Assembly (NCBI GenBank): GCA_035308565.1
Contig: DATGGK010000229.1
Coordinates: 74,274-138,273, forward strand
Source: JANXLS01 sp035308565
GTDB taxonomy: Bacteria > Planctomycetota > SZUA-567 > H5-PLA8
Reading direction: 5' to 3'
Length of the DNA stretch: 64,000 nucleotides
The position numbers and the translations under genes were made by a program. The notes beneath the pieces are model-generated. The model ran no database searches, was not told the origin of the DNA, and saw nothing but the letters and a program-made list of their open reading frames with translations. Below, in pieces: positions 56,677 to 64,000 of this stretch. How positions within the stretch are numbered: position 1 is the stretch's first letter; each line of letters starts with the position of its first letter.

Positions 56677-57825
56677 ATGCTCCGCACGCTCCTCTTGCTC
56701 CCGCTGCTCACCCTCGCCTCGGCCGTTGCCGCTGAATCCGCGCGCGCCTATCCGTTGTGGAACGGCGTCGAATCCGTCGCCGATTATGCCAAACGCGTCA
56801 ACCTTCCACCAACGAAAAGCATCGACCTTGGCAACAATGTCACGCTCGATCTTGTGCTCATCCCCGCCGGAAAATTCATTATGGGTTCGCCCGAACCGGA
56901 GAAGCCGGCGGCGACCGAACAGACCGCCGTGATTTTGCTCGTGGCCGGCAACGTCGGATTTTTCGTCGCCGTCTTTTTATTGGTCGTCGGATTCGCTCGG
57001 AGGCGACGACTTTCCTTCTCGCTGCGCTGGCTGTTGCTGTTCACGATTTCGAGCGGCGCAATCGTGGGCGGGTTTGTGCGGCTGCATATTGCGCGCGAGC
57101 AGGCTACCCGCTACGTCCAGGCGATGGCGATTTACGAGAAGTTGCCGGAAAATGAAAAGCCTGGCCATTCCGTGACGATCACGCTGCCATTCTACTTGGG
57201 AAAATACACGGTCACTTACGCGCAGTTTTACGCGGTCGGTGGCTATGATTATTGGCCTCAAGTCAAAGAGGGTTTTACTGATTATAAAAAGCGTCTGGTA
57301 TTGAATGGTGTTAATGTCAAGCAGTTCCTGGCTGCTGAGTTGCCCATTGAACGTGTGTCGTGGACCGATGCTTTGGAATTCTGCGATCGGCTTAATTACC
57401 TGCTTAGGGGTCAGGCGCTGGAAGCCACTTTGCCGACCGAAGCGCAATGGGAATTCGCGTGCCGCGCGGGAACGCATACGCAATTTTATTCCGGCGATGC
57501 GGAACGTGATTTGGATGCGATTGCGTGGTACGGCAAAAACAGCGGCGGGCACACGCATCCCGTCGGAACCAAAAAGCCGAACGCGTTTGGGTTGTACGAC
57601 ATGCTCGGCAATATCCGGCAGTTGTGCCGCGATGCTTATTCGGATCGGTATAACGACGGCGATTCAGTCGATCCGTGCAATGAAGGGGGCAGTGGGCGCG
57701 TGGTGCGCGGCGGCGTTTTCTGCGGGAGCGCGGAGTACATGCGGCCGGCGTACCGGGGCAAAAGTGCATTGGCAGGCGGCGTGACAGTCAGCTTTCGCGT
57801 GGCGCTGGTGCCCTTGAATCATTGA
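56677..57825 (+). CDS. SUMF1/FGE-fold protein interrupted by a membrane hairpin
   Basis: A 382-residue exported protein. A signal peptide (1-20) precedes the start of a formylglycine-generating-enzyme-like domain (LVLIPAGKFIMGSPEPEKP, about 59-77). About 80 residues then interrupt it: a membrane segment (85-107), a basic FARRRRLSFSLRWLL turn and a second membrane segment (117-135). The domain resumes with GHSVTITLPFYLGKYTVT at 163 and runs to the end (LPTEAQWEFACRAGT, GLYDMLGNIRQLCRDAYSD, RVVRGGVFCGSAEYMRPAYR). The catalytic Cys pair of true FGE is not evident, so a binding role is likelier. It follows the ATPase by 68 bases and probably belongs to the type-VII-like locus. Confidence 0.8.
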   Translation: MLRTLLLLPLLTLASAVAAESARAYPLWNGVESVADYAKRVNLPPTKSIDLGNNVTLDLVLIPAGKFIMGSPEPEKPAATEQTAVILLVAGNVGFFVAVFLLVVGFARRRRLSFSLRWLLLFTISSGAIVGGFVRLHIAREQATRYVQAMAIYEKLPENEKPGHSVTITLPFYLGKYTVTYAQFYAVGGYDYWPQVKEGFTDYKKRLVLNGVNVKQFLAAELPIERVSWTDALEFCDRLNYLLRGQALEATLPTEAQWEFACRAGTHTQFYSGDAERDLDAIAWYGKNSGGHTHPVGTKKPNAFGLYDMLGNIRQLCRDAYSDRYNDGDSVDPCNEGGSGRVVRGGVFCGSAEYMRPAYRGKSALAGGVTVSFRVALVPLNH

Positions 57826-57834
57826 CCCATTTCC

Positions 57835-58785
57835 TCATATCCCCTTCGTCCACCGCTCCACCGTCCCGCGCCAGACGCCCATCGGCCTTAAAAAAATCCG
57901 ATACCCGCCATAAACCATCCGCGCCAGCGCGTGCGCCGCGTAGGTCTTGAACGCCTCCGAGCGCCCCGCCGAACCGGACCGCGCCAGCATTGCCACGCGA
58001 TTCATCTTTTTGAAAAAGCGATACCGAAACCCAAACAGTTCATCCATCACCCGCGCATCCAACAGCCCGCGCCGAAACTCATACCCAAAACTCCTCCGAT
58101 GAGCGTGCACAATCGGCGCCGAAAAATCGCGCACGAGCGTGTGCCCCGCCTCCAGCGCCCGCTTGGCCCAAAGCAAATCCTCCGCATAATCGCACGCGCC
58201 AAAATGAATCGTCTCCCAAACCGAGCGCCGAATCATCGCCCCCACATTGTCAAACCGATACAACTCCACCTGCTCCTCTGGCGAATACGAAGCATACTCT
58301 GGATGGTCCCCCAAACTCACCGCCTGTACCGCCGGCGTCTCGCCGGCGAGGTTCTGGCCGGCGGGACGCCGGCGGTACATCTCGCGCACGTCAATCTCCG
58401 CCTTGATCTTCAACTCCGCCGGGCCATCCGCCGGAGGCACCTGACGCGACGACACGCCGGCCACCCGCGCATCCTCAAAATGCCGCGCGAATCGCGCCAG
58501 GCAATCTTCCGCCGCCGGCAGAGCGTCCTGCACCGTGAGAAAAATCAACTCGCCCGTCGCCGCCGCAATACCCTCGTCGCGCGCCAGCCCATGATTGAAC
58601 GGCCGCGTCAATTCGACGAAGCGCCCGCCGCTGCCGGTCACGCGAGCGCGTGTGTCGTCCGTCGATCCTGAATCGATCGCGATAATCTCATCCGGCGCGG
58701 ACGGCTTCTGCGCCCGCAGCGCATCGAGAAGCGCCGTAATCCCCGCGCCCGCATTGAATGTCGGAATCACCACCGAAACGCGCAT
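57835..58785 (-). CDS. Glycosyltransferase family 2 (rhamnosyltransferase-like)
   Basis: A 316-residue cytoplasmic or membrane-associated GT2 enzyme. It starts MRVSVVIPTFNAGAGITALL, with IAIDSGSTDDTRARV, FNHGLARDEGIAAATGELIF and a QDALPA motif at the DxD position (Asp-x-Ala), as in rhamnosyltransferases that use dTDP-rhamnose. FDNVGAMIRRSVWE and YAEDLLWAKRALEAG (catalytic base Asp/Glu) complete the domain. About 17 residues near 145-163 (YRRRPAGQNLAGETPAVQ) are a translated GCCGGC palindrome. It likely adds sugars to a cell-surface glycan; no sugar-nucleotide genes are near. Confidence 0.88.
   Translation of the reverse strand: MRVSVVIPTFNAGAGITALLDALRAQKPSAPDEIIAIDSGSTDDTRARVTGSGGRFVELTRPFNHGLARDEGIAAATGELIFLTVQDALPAAEDCLARFARHFEDARVAGVSSRQVPPADGPAELKIKAEIDVREMYRRRPAGQNLAGETPAVQAVSLGDHPEYASYSPEEQVELYRFDNVGAMIRRSVWETIHFGACDYAEDLLWAKRALEAGHTLVRDFSAPIVHAHRRSFGYEFRRGLLDARVMDELFGFRYRFFKKMNRVAMLARSGSAGRSEAFKTYAAHALARMVYGGYRIFLRPMGVWRGTVERWTKGI
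58325..58380 (+). repeat. GTACCGCCGGCGTCTCGCCGGC palindrome within the GT2 gene
   Basis: GTACCGCCGGCGTCTCGCC on the left, GGCGGGACGCCGGCGGTAC on the right around GAGGTTCTGGCC, in frame. Confidence 0.9.
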
Positions 58786-58786
58786 T

Positions 58787-58861
58787 GTTTGTAGTCCCGC
58801 CTTTAGGCGGATCACCCTCGCATCCCAAACGCCCTTCCGCCTAAAGGCGGCACTACAAACG
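58787..58861 (+). repeat. GTTTGTAGTCCCGCCTTTAGGCGG inverted repeat
   Basis: The arms GTTTGTAGTCCCGCCTTTAG and CTAAAGGCGGCACTACAAAC enclose about 25 bases, each arm itself holding a CCGCCTTTAGGCGG hairpin. It abuts the GT2 start. A partial copy is at 15326. Confidence 0.88.
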
Positions 58862-58947
58862 AGAATTTCCGCCCGAATAGTACCCGCATTCTCTGACGAA
58901 AGCCTGTATATTAAGATAAGCGGCTATTAAAATACAGGACTCCACTC

Positions 58948-61362
58948 ATGTCATCGCAATCAGCTTGTTCGCCGTTCGTGTGCCGCTGGCCCCGCCAGTG
59001 CCGCAGCAATTTGACGGCTCGCAAATTAGTTTTGCTTGCACTTCTTTTTATTTTCGGACTCTCAGTTCACTCTTCCGAAAACCTCGTCCTCAACGGCAAT
59101 TTCGAATCCAACACCGAAGGCTGGTCCGCCCTCTGGACCCGCGACCCCGACACCGGCCGCGCCGAAATCGACAGCCAAACCAAACACGACGGCCAGCACG
59201 CGCTCAAAATCACCTACAGCGGCGCCAACGATTGGAGCTTCGCGCAAAACAAATCCATCACCGTCAACCCTGGCGACATCTTCGCTCTCAGCGCCTGGAT
59301 CAAACACGACGACGCTGGCCAGTGCGGCGTGAGCGTCGTCACGCGCCAAACCGACGGTATCGTCGGCAATTGGACTTTCGCCAACACCGACGCAATTGCC
59401 GCTCCCGACTGGCAGCAAGTCCACCGCAAATTCGCCGTCCCCGACAACACAACCACCATCCAACTCCGCTTCACCGGCCACGGCAAAACTACCGCCTGGC
59501 TCGACGATGTCTCTCTCACAAAAGAAGGCAATGTCGCCGATCTCGAAAAAAATAACACCAGTAAAAACATTACGCTCGAAAACGCTTCGCTTCGCATCAC
59601 CTTTGCGCAAGCGGGTTCGTTCAATGTCGAAGACAAACGCAACAACCGCACATGGAATCAACTGATCATCGGCCGCGACATCATTATTCGATCCGCCGCC
59701 GCCGAATCCCCAACCCACGCGCGCTTCGAACTGCTCGATCTTCAAAACGATCTGACGCTCAAAGCCGATTTTACGCTCGATGCCATCGCCCCCGAATTGC
59801 GCATCACGCTCGACTCCACCGGCCCGCTCGCGCACGACCTCGCCTACCCGCATCCGTTCGCCACCGAAAAATCAAACTGGCTCGTCGTCCCCATGAACGA
59901 AGGCATCCTCTATCCCGCCGACGACGCCACCATTCATCCCATGCGCCTGATCGCCTACGGCGGCCACGGCATCTCCATGCCCTGGTTCGGCGCCTTCGAC
60001 CCAGCCACTGGCGCCGGTGAAATGACTATCCTCGAAACTCCGGACGACGCCTCCATCGACATCGCCCAGGCCCATAGCGCAGGCGTCTCGCCTGCACGTC
60101 TTCTTCACATCGCCCCGCTCTGGCAGCCCTCGCGCGGAAATTTCGCCTACACCCGCGCCCTCACCTGCATCTTCTTCGACCACGGCGGCTTCGTCGCCCA
60201 AGCCAAACGCTACCGCGACTACGCCCAAAAATCCGGCCTTTTCAAAACCCTCGCGCAAAAAAAATCCGAGAACCCCAACGTCGATTTGCTCGTCGGCGCC
60301 GCCAACATCTGGAATTGGGACATGAAAAAAATCGAGCTCTGCAAAGAACTTAAATCCGCCGGCGTCGAACGGGTGCTCTTCTCCGCCAGCGAAGACGCCA
60401 CCGCCATCCCTGAAATCGAAAAGCTCGGCTATCTCGCGGGACGTTACGACATTTATCAAGACGTCTGGCCGCCCGACCAGCCCAAGTGGGCCAACCACGA
60501 CGGCTGGCCCGACGATCTCGTGCTGCTGCCAAACGGCGATTGGATGCGCGGATGGGCGCATCACGAAACCAAACCTGACGGCACCAAAGTCGTCTTCGAA
60601 GGCGGCGTAATCTGCTCCGCCTGCCAACTGCCGCGCGCGAAAATCAAAATTCCCGAAGATCTCAAAGCGCATCCCTACACCGCGCGCTTCATCGACACCA
60701 CCACCGCCTCGCCCTGGCGCGAATGCTACAACCCGCGCCACCCGCTCACGCGCTCCGACGATCGCAAAAACAAAATGGCGCTGCTCGATTTCGTTTCGAA
60801 AGATTGCCGCCTCGTCACCGGCACTGAAACCGGCATCGACCCGTCCGTCCCGTTCGTTCACTATTACGAAGGCATGTTGAGCCTTGGACCGTACCGCCTC
60901 CCCGATTCCGGCCGCAACATGCTGCGCAAAGAACCCGCCACGCCCGACGTCCTCAAATTCCAAACCGGCCATTATTACCGCGTGCCGCTCTGGGAATTGG
61001 TCTATCACGACTGCGTCTGCGCGCAGTGGTATTGGGGCGACTACAACAACAAATCGCCCGACGTCTGGCCGCGCCGCGACTTGATCAACATCCTTTACGC
61101 GACCGCGCCGATGTACATGTTCAACTCGAAAGAATGGTCCGCCGACAAAACGCGCATTGTCGAAAGCGCGAAAACCGTCTGCGCCGTCGCGCGCCGTTTC
61201 GGCTACGACGAACTGCGCTCGCACGAATTCCTCACGCCCGACCATTCCATCCAAAAAACCCAATGGGCAAGCGGCGTCAGCATCATCGTCAACTTCGGCG
61301 ACAAACCCTTCACGCTCCCCAGCGGCGCCGAACTCAAACCGTTGAGTTTCACCATTGAGTAA
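58948..61362 (+). CDS. Exported glycoside hydrolase, GH129/GH101-related, with N-terminal CBM
   Basis: An 804-residue exported protein. Signal-anchor-like segment at about 25-45 (KLVLLALLFIFGLSVHSSEN). A CBM4_9-type beta sandwich (about 45-190) begins NLVLNGNFESNTEGWSALW. The catalytic region (about 200-790) has ARFIDTTTASPWRECYNPRH (probable nucleophile Asp) and DCRLVTGTETGIDPSVPF (probable acid/base Glu), the arrangement of GH129 alpha-N-acetylgalactosaminidases and their GH101 relatives, acting on mucin-type or similar O-glycans. The first 20 residues (CSPFVCRWPRQCRS) are encoded by a CTGGCC...GCCAGT repeat. An AGGA SD precedes the ATG by eight bases. An AGGCGTCTCGCCT hairpin is translated near residue 378. 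Confidence 0.72.
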   Translation: MSSQSACSPFVCRWPRQCRSNLTARKLVLLALLFIFGLSVHSSENLVLNGNFESNTEGWSALWTRDPDTGRAEIDSQTKHDGQHALKITYSGANDWSFAQNKSITVNPGDIFALSAWIKHDDAGQCGVSVVTRQTDGIVGNWTFANTDAIAAPDWQQVHRKFAVPDNTTTIQLRFTGHGKTTAWLDDVSLTKEGNVADLEKNNTSKNITLENASLRITFAQAGSFNVEDKRNNRTWNQLIIGRDIIIRSAAAESPTHARFELLDLQNDLTLKADFTLDAIAPELRITLDSTGPLAHDLAYPHPFATEKSNWLVVPMNEGILYPADDATIHPMRLIAYGGHGISMPWFGAFDPATGAGEMTILETPDDASIDIAQAHSAGVSPARLLHIAPLWQPSRGNFAYTRALTCIFFDHGGFVAQAKRYRDYAQKSGLFKTLAQKKSENPNVDLLVGAANIWNWDMKKIELCKELKSAGVERVLFSASEDATAIPEIEKLGYLAGRYDIYQDVWPPDQPKWANHDGWPDDLVLLPNGDWMRGWAHHETKPDGTKVVFEGGVICSACQLPRAKIKIPEDLKAHPYTARFIDTTTASPWRECYNPRHPLTRSDDRKNKMALLDFVSKDCRLVTGTETGIDPSVPFVHYYEGMLSLGPYRLPDSGRNMLRKEPATPDVLKFQTGHYYRVPLWELVYHDCVCAQWYWGDYNNKSPDVWPRRDLINILYATAPMYMFNSKEWSADKTRIVESAKTVCAVARRFGYDELRSHEFLTPDHSIQKTQWASGVSIIVNFGDKPFTLPSGAELKPLSFTIE
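58963..59005 (+). repeat. TTCGTGTGCCGCTGGCCCCG / CCAGTGCCG repeat in a gene start
   Basis: Same family as 18268; it encodes residues 6-19 of the glycosidase. Confidence 0.85.
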
Positions 61363-61386
61363 TACGGTCTTCCAGCCCGTGGTTAC

Positions 61387-61560
61387 CCCGTGGTGCAGGC
61401 GTCCCGCATGCACATTCGTCTTGCGAAGCAAGACCCCGCCGTTGCCCTCCCCCCTCCGGTCCCCGTGGGAGAGGTCCCGCAGGGCGAGCGGGAAGCGTTG
61501 CCGCTGCCCCACTACCCTCCGACCTCTCTGACTCCTGACTCCTGACTCCTGACCCCTTTG
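61387..61560 (+). repeat. Composite repeats before the phosphoribosyltransferase
   Basis: A GTGCAGGCG hairpin with a mismatched CGCATGCAC arm, GTCTTGCGAAGCAAGAC, CTCCCCCCTCCGGTCCCCGT and GGGAGAGGTCCCGCAGGGCG blocks, and finally TGACTCC heptads (61527-61558). Filler of the 254-base gap; no gene seen. Confidence 0.85.
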
Positions 61561-61616
61561 CATTCCCGGAGACACGCGCTAAATTAATCCATCCACATTC
61601 ATTCGGAGCACAAAAA

Positions 61617-62246
61617 ATGTCCGGTGTCCTCTGGGAACCCATTTTCAAACAGCACGGCGCGATCTGGATTCACGACAACAATCCCAAGCGCCCGCACGCG
61701 CTGCTCACCAGCGGCCTGCATTCCAACGGCTTCGTCAACTGCAGCCTCGTCACGCAGGACGCCGCGCTCTTGCAGCAGATCGTCGCGCACGAAGCAGGTC
61801 TTGCGCCAATATTTACGGATACCCCCGCCTGGGTCGTCGGTTCCGCTTATGGCGCAGTGACGTTCGCCTACGCCATTGCGGTCCACCTCAAAGCGCAAGC
61901 GGGCTTCACCGAAAAAGACGGCGACGCGATGAAACTCGCGCGGTTCGAAATCAAGCCGGCCGAAAAAGTGCTCGTGGTCGAAGACACGATCTCCACCGGC
62001 GGCTCGACGCTGAAAACAATCGAAGGCATCCAAAAAGCCGGCGTGCCTGCGGAGAACATTCTGCCCTACATCGTCTGCCTGGTGAACCGCTCCGGCTCCC
62101 CGACGCTCAACGGCCGCGAACTGCGCGCGCTGATCACGCTCGACATTCAAAATTGGAAACCGGAAGAATGCCCGCTTTGCAAATCCGGCTCGCAAGTCGT
62201 GCGGCCGAAAGCGAATTGGGCGGCGCTGACGGCGAAATACGAATAA
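61617..62246 (+). CDS. Phosphoribosyltransferase of the orotate PRT family
   Basis: A 209-residue PRT-fold protein. The PRPP-binding loop is KVLVVEDTISTGGSTLKTIE (about 118-137), with ED rather than the usual DD. The N-terminal HALLTSGLHSNGFVNCSLV segment resembles the OPRT substrate loop (LxSGxxS). A C-terminal CPLCKSGSQVVRPKANW tail with a CxxC pair is not part of classic PyrE and is seen in uncharacterised PyrE-like proteins. It either makes orotidine-5'-phosphate or serves a salvage reaction. The ATG overlaps no repeat and is preceded by a GGAGC SD. Confidence 0.82.
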   Translation: MSGVLWEPIFKQHGAIWIHDNNPKRPHALLTSGLHSNGFVNCSLVTQDAALLQQIVAHEAGLAPIFTDTPAWVVGSAYGAVTFAYAIAVHLKAQAGFTEKDGDAMKLARFEIKPAEKVLVVEDTISTGGSTLKTIEGIQKAGVPAENILPYIVCLVNRSGSPTLNGRELRALITLDIQNWKPEECPLCKSGSQVVRPKANWAALTAKYE

Positions 62247-62468
62247 TACATTTCACGCAAAGGCGCGAAGAATGACGCAAAGACCGCAAAGAAGACAATG
62301 GACGAATTTCAAATTGCCAAATGACAAGCTGTTGACGCCTTACATTAGTTCTATTCGCCCTATTCGGCCTATCTGTCCCATTGGCCCTATCCGTCCTATA
62401 GGCCCATTGAATTCTCTCTAAAAAATTCTTTGCGCCCTTTGCGAGACCTTTGCGCCTTTGCGTGAAAA
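62247..62468. repeat. Word-repeat gap (CGCAAAG and CCTAT words)
   Basis: ACGCAAAGGCGCGAAGAATG and ACGCAAAGACCGCAAAG words, an array of CCTAT/CCCAT units (62344-62405), then TTTGCGCCTTTGCGTG up to the ATG of the acyltransferase. No gene seen. Confidence 0.8.
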
Positions 62469-63248
62469 ATGGAAACCCCCGACCTAAATAACCGCCCCGC
62501 CCAAACCGGCGGCCACTTCCGCACGGTGCTGCTCGCGCTCTTCCTCCCCGGCTGGACGGTCCTCTGCGGCATCACCGCCACGCTCGCCGGCTGGCTGCGC
62601 AGCGGGCCGCTCTTTCGGCTGAGTTTGGGCGGATGGTCGCGCGGCATTCTCATTGTCGGCGGCGTGCGCGTCGAAGTCACACGCGCGCCGGGCCTTGAGC
62701 GGCAGCCGTGCGTCTTCGTCGCCAATCACCAAAGCGCGCTCGACATCCCCATCTTAAGCGTCGCGTGTTTGAAGACGCACGATGTCCGCTTCATGGCGAA
62801 AGAATCGCTCTTCAAAATTCCCTTCCTGGGCTGGGGCATCGCCGGCAACGGTTTCATTCCCATCCGCCGCGAGAGCGCGCGGCACGCGGCGAACACGTTC
62901 AAGGAAATCACCGCGAAAAACAGCGCCGCTTATTCGTACATCATCTTCCCCGAAGGCACGCGCAGCGACGACGGCCGCCCGAAAGAATTCAAGCGCGGCG
63001 CCATCGCCATGGTCCTGAAACTCAACCGCCCGCTGGTGCCCGTGACAATCGTGGACGCCTGCCGCGCCAATCCCAAAGGCCGCCTGCTCGTCCGCCCCGG
63101 CACCGTCCGCGTGATTTTCCACGCCCCCATCACGCCCGACTCCGCCGCGCTCGCCGCCGACGAGCGCGCCGTGCGCGATGAGATGACGAAGCGCTTGTAC
63201 GAAGCAGTGGCGGCGGGGTTGCCGGAGGATCAGAAGCCGGCGGCGTGA
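62469..63248 (+). CDS. 1-acyl-sn-glycerol-3-phosphate acyltransferase (PlsC-like)
   Basis: A 259-residue membrane-bound acyltransferase for phospholipid synthesis (lysophosphatidate to phosphatidate). An N-terminal membrane segment (about 19-42) precedes the catalytic NHQSALD motif (about 91-97, HxxxxD), the RFMAKESLFKIPFLGWGIAG segment, GFIPIRRES (glycerol-phosphate binding) and FPEGTRS (about 160-166). All four PlsC motifs are present. The start follows a GCGCCTTTGCG word repeat and lacks a clear SD. Confidence 0.9.
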   Translation: METPDLNNRPAQTGGHFRTVLLALFLPGWTVLCGITATLAGWLRSGPLFRLSLGGWSRGILIVGGVRVEVTRAPGLERQPCVFVANHQSALDIPILSVACLKTHDVRFMAKESLFKIPFLGWGIAGNGFIPIRRESARHAANTFKEITAKNSAAYSYIIFPEGTRSDDGRPKEFKRGAIAMVLKLNRPLVPVTIVDACRANPKGRLLVRPGTVRVIFHAPITPDSAALAADERAVRDEMTKRLYEAVAAGLPEDQKPAA

Positions 63249-63261
63249 TCGCTTTGGCGCC

Positions 63262-63618
63262 TCACTTTTTCTTCCGCCCCGCCCGCCACGCAATCCACCT
63301 CTCGCACACGAACCACACCGCGAAAAGAATCGCTGCTGCGACGGCGAGGTCGATAGCGATTCCGGCATACGACCATTCGATCACCGGCCCTTGGGAAAGG
63401 TCAAGACCAAAACGGCAGTTTTCAATAGGACCAAAGCGTGGATTCTCCTGATAAGCCGCATGTGGCCAGCCAAAGTTCCTTGAGAGCCATCCTTTAGAAC
63501 GGTTGTCGCCTGGCACCATAAAATCTTTAAACCACGGCGTCACATTCCCCCAAATAATCCACCCCGCCGCAAACATCAGCACCACCGCCGTGCTCAGATG
63601 CACTTGCAGCCACTTCAT
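63262..63618 (-). CDS. Small two-span membrane protein, unknown function
   Basis: A 118-residue protein beginning MKWLQVHLSTAVVLMFAAGW with two membrane segments (about 5-26 and 85-108) and a loop containing NFGWPHAAYQENPRFG between them. A KVHLSTAV-type start followed by a WP-containing loop is common in a planctomycete membrane family of unknown role. The upstream repeat (AATTTTG words) is in frame, so the exact start is uncertain; an alternative Met a few codons earlier lies in the repeat. Confidence 0.65.
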   Translation of the reverse strand: MKWLQVHLSTAVVLMFAAGWIIWGNVTPWFKDFMVPGDNRSKGWLSRNFGWPHAAYQENPRFGPIENCRFGLDLSQGPVIEWSYAGIAIDLAVAAAILFAVWFVCERWIAWRAGRKKK

Positions 63619-63646
63619 TTTGAATTTTGAATTCTTCATTTTGAAT
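63618..63646 (+). repeat. AATTTTG words
   Basis: TTTTGAATTTTGAATTCTTC and ATTTTGAATT words mark the boundary between the small membrane protein and the last gene. Confidence 0.8.
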
Positions 63647-63653
63647 TGCGCCG

Positions 63654-64000
63654 TTACGACAGCACCACGCTCGCCACCGCGCTCCACGGCCCCGGCGCGC
63701 CGGTCGTGTTCACCCACCGCGCCAGATAATAAAACGTCTTCCCCGAATTCGCCGGGTCTTCAGTGAACGTGAAACTCGTCTTCGTCTGAATATTCAGCGG
63801 CGTCATGCCCGCGCTCGTCACCGGCGGCGTCCCGCCAATCTGCTCGAACAATTCGATTCCCTGATACCCCGCGGGCTTGGCGTGCGAGTGGCTGTCGGGC
63901 GCGGCCGAATCGTGGACCACGAAACGGATCGTGCCGTGCAGCGGGCTGGACACGTTCAAAATCGGCTCCGTCGCCGGCGGCGGATTGGGCGTGCGCGTCG
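63654..64000 (-). CDS. Extracellular protein, C-terminal end (start beyond window)
   Basis: The open frame runs from the right edge to a stop at 63654; about 115 residues are visible. The sequence (TRTPNPPPATEPILNVSSPL, then TIRFVVHDSAAP, and TFYYLARWVNTTGAPGPWSA) reads as a beta-sandwich domain of fibronectin type III character, with a Pro-rich linker at the left and a C-terminal VVLS. The GTFYYLARWVNTTGAPGPWS segment is typical of FN3-like modules at the end of large secreted planctomycete proteins. Nothing more can be said without the rest. Confidence 0.6.
   Translation of the reverse strand, partial: TRTPNPPPATEPILNVSSPLHGTIRFVVHDSAAPDSHSHAKPAGYQGIELFEQIGGTPPVTSAGMTPLNIQTKTSFTFTEDPANSGKTFYYLARWVNTTGAPGPWSAVASVVLS

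Noticed and set aside
59872..61575. A 567-codon minus-strand frame antisense to the GH129-like gene
   Set aside because: No motif, shadow composition, and reads into a repeat region.
1..64000. tRNA or rRNA genes
   Set aside because: I found no T-arm consensus with a plausible cloverleaf and no rRNA blocks beyond the short 16S-tail complement; a tRNAscan would settle it.

Overview
The window looks like a chromosomal segment of a PVC-superphylum bacterium, most probably a planctomycete. The evidence is family content: a PSCyt1/DUF1549/DUF1553 (PSD1) protein, a DUF1501 protein, a giant WD40 protein with a planctomycete-type CxxCH domain, a PQQ-like propeller beginning DWPHWLGPNGDN, and a SUMF1-fold protein carrying the RRLSFSLRWLL membrane motif common in planctomycetes. 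The class cannot be fixed from the sequence. I recognised no rRNA, tRNA, CRISPR array or prophage. Start sites were chosen from Shine-Dalgarno (SD) placement, signal peptides and repeat boundaries.

Layout. 1-5 kb: 3' end of a HigA-like antitoxin, a hypothetical protein, a PQQ-like propeller, an AtoE-type transporter, an ATL-like small protein, and an IS200-like RAYT between two inverted REP elements. 5-15 kb (minus strand): M28 peptidase, HisE, phosphohexose mutase, lipoprotein-like hypothetical, NtrC-type regulator, family-4-like uracil-DNA glycosylase, PA14/SGNH exported protein. 15-28 kb: membrane GT2 with an apparent AUU start, small winged-helix protein, DapA-like lyase, zinc-ribbon membrane protein, a stand-alone structured RNA at 21.5-22.0 kb, flippase, ATP-grasp protein, MFS transporter. 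27-38 kb: DUF1501 - DUF1444-like - PSD1 cluster, argininosuccinate lyase, a 26-residue basic protein, a membrane protein and the WD40/cytochrome protein. 38-49 kb: membrane protein, M3 peptidase, NadB, acyl-CoA dehydrogenase, then a coupled operon (FTR-like protein > TMTC-like TPR protein > biotin carboxylase > biotin carrier). 49-58 kb (plus strand): rhomboid protease, acyl-CoA synthetase, and a type-VII-secretion-like locus (WXG100-like protein, three-domain FtsK/EssC-like ATPase, membrane-hairpin SUMF1 protein). 58-64 kb: GT2, GH129-like glycosidase, phosphoribosyltransferase, PlsC-like acyltransferase, small membrane protein and the 3' end of an extracellular protein.

Two things stand out. 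The first is the independently transcribed RNA of about 470 nt (minus strand, 21978 to 21508). It has an AT-rich UP-like region, a TTGACA promoter and a strong intrinsic terminator. Inside it, a 15-base perfect complement of the canonical 16S rRNA 3' end includes an ideally spaced SD for a 14-codon ORF. I could not assign it to tmRNA, RNase P RNA, 6S or SRP RNA. The second is the density of more than a dozen short repeat families (TGACTCC-type heptads, AATTTTG words, CCTAT words, GCGCCTTTGCG words, GCCGGC palindromes, REP units). They fill nearly every intergenic gap, often end exactly at stop or start codons, and in many genes are read in frame as protein, including one signal-peptide core.
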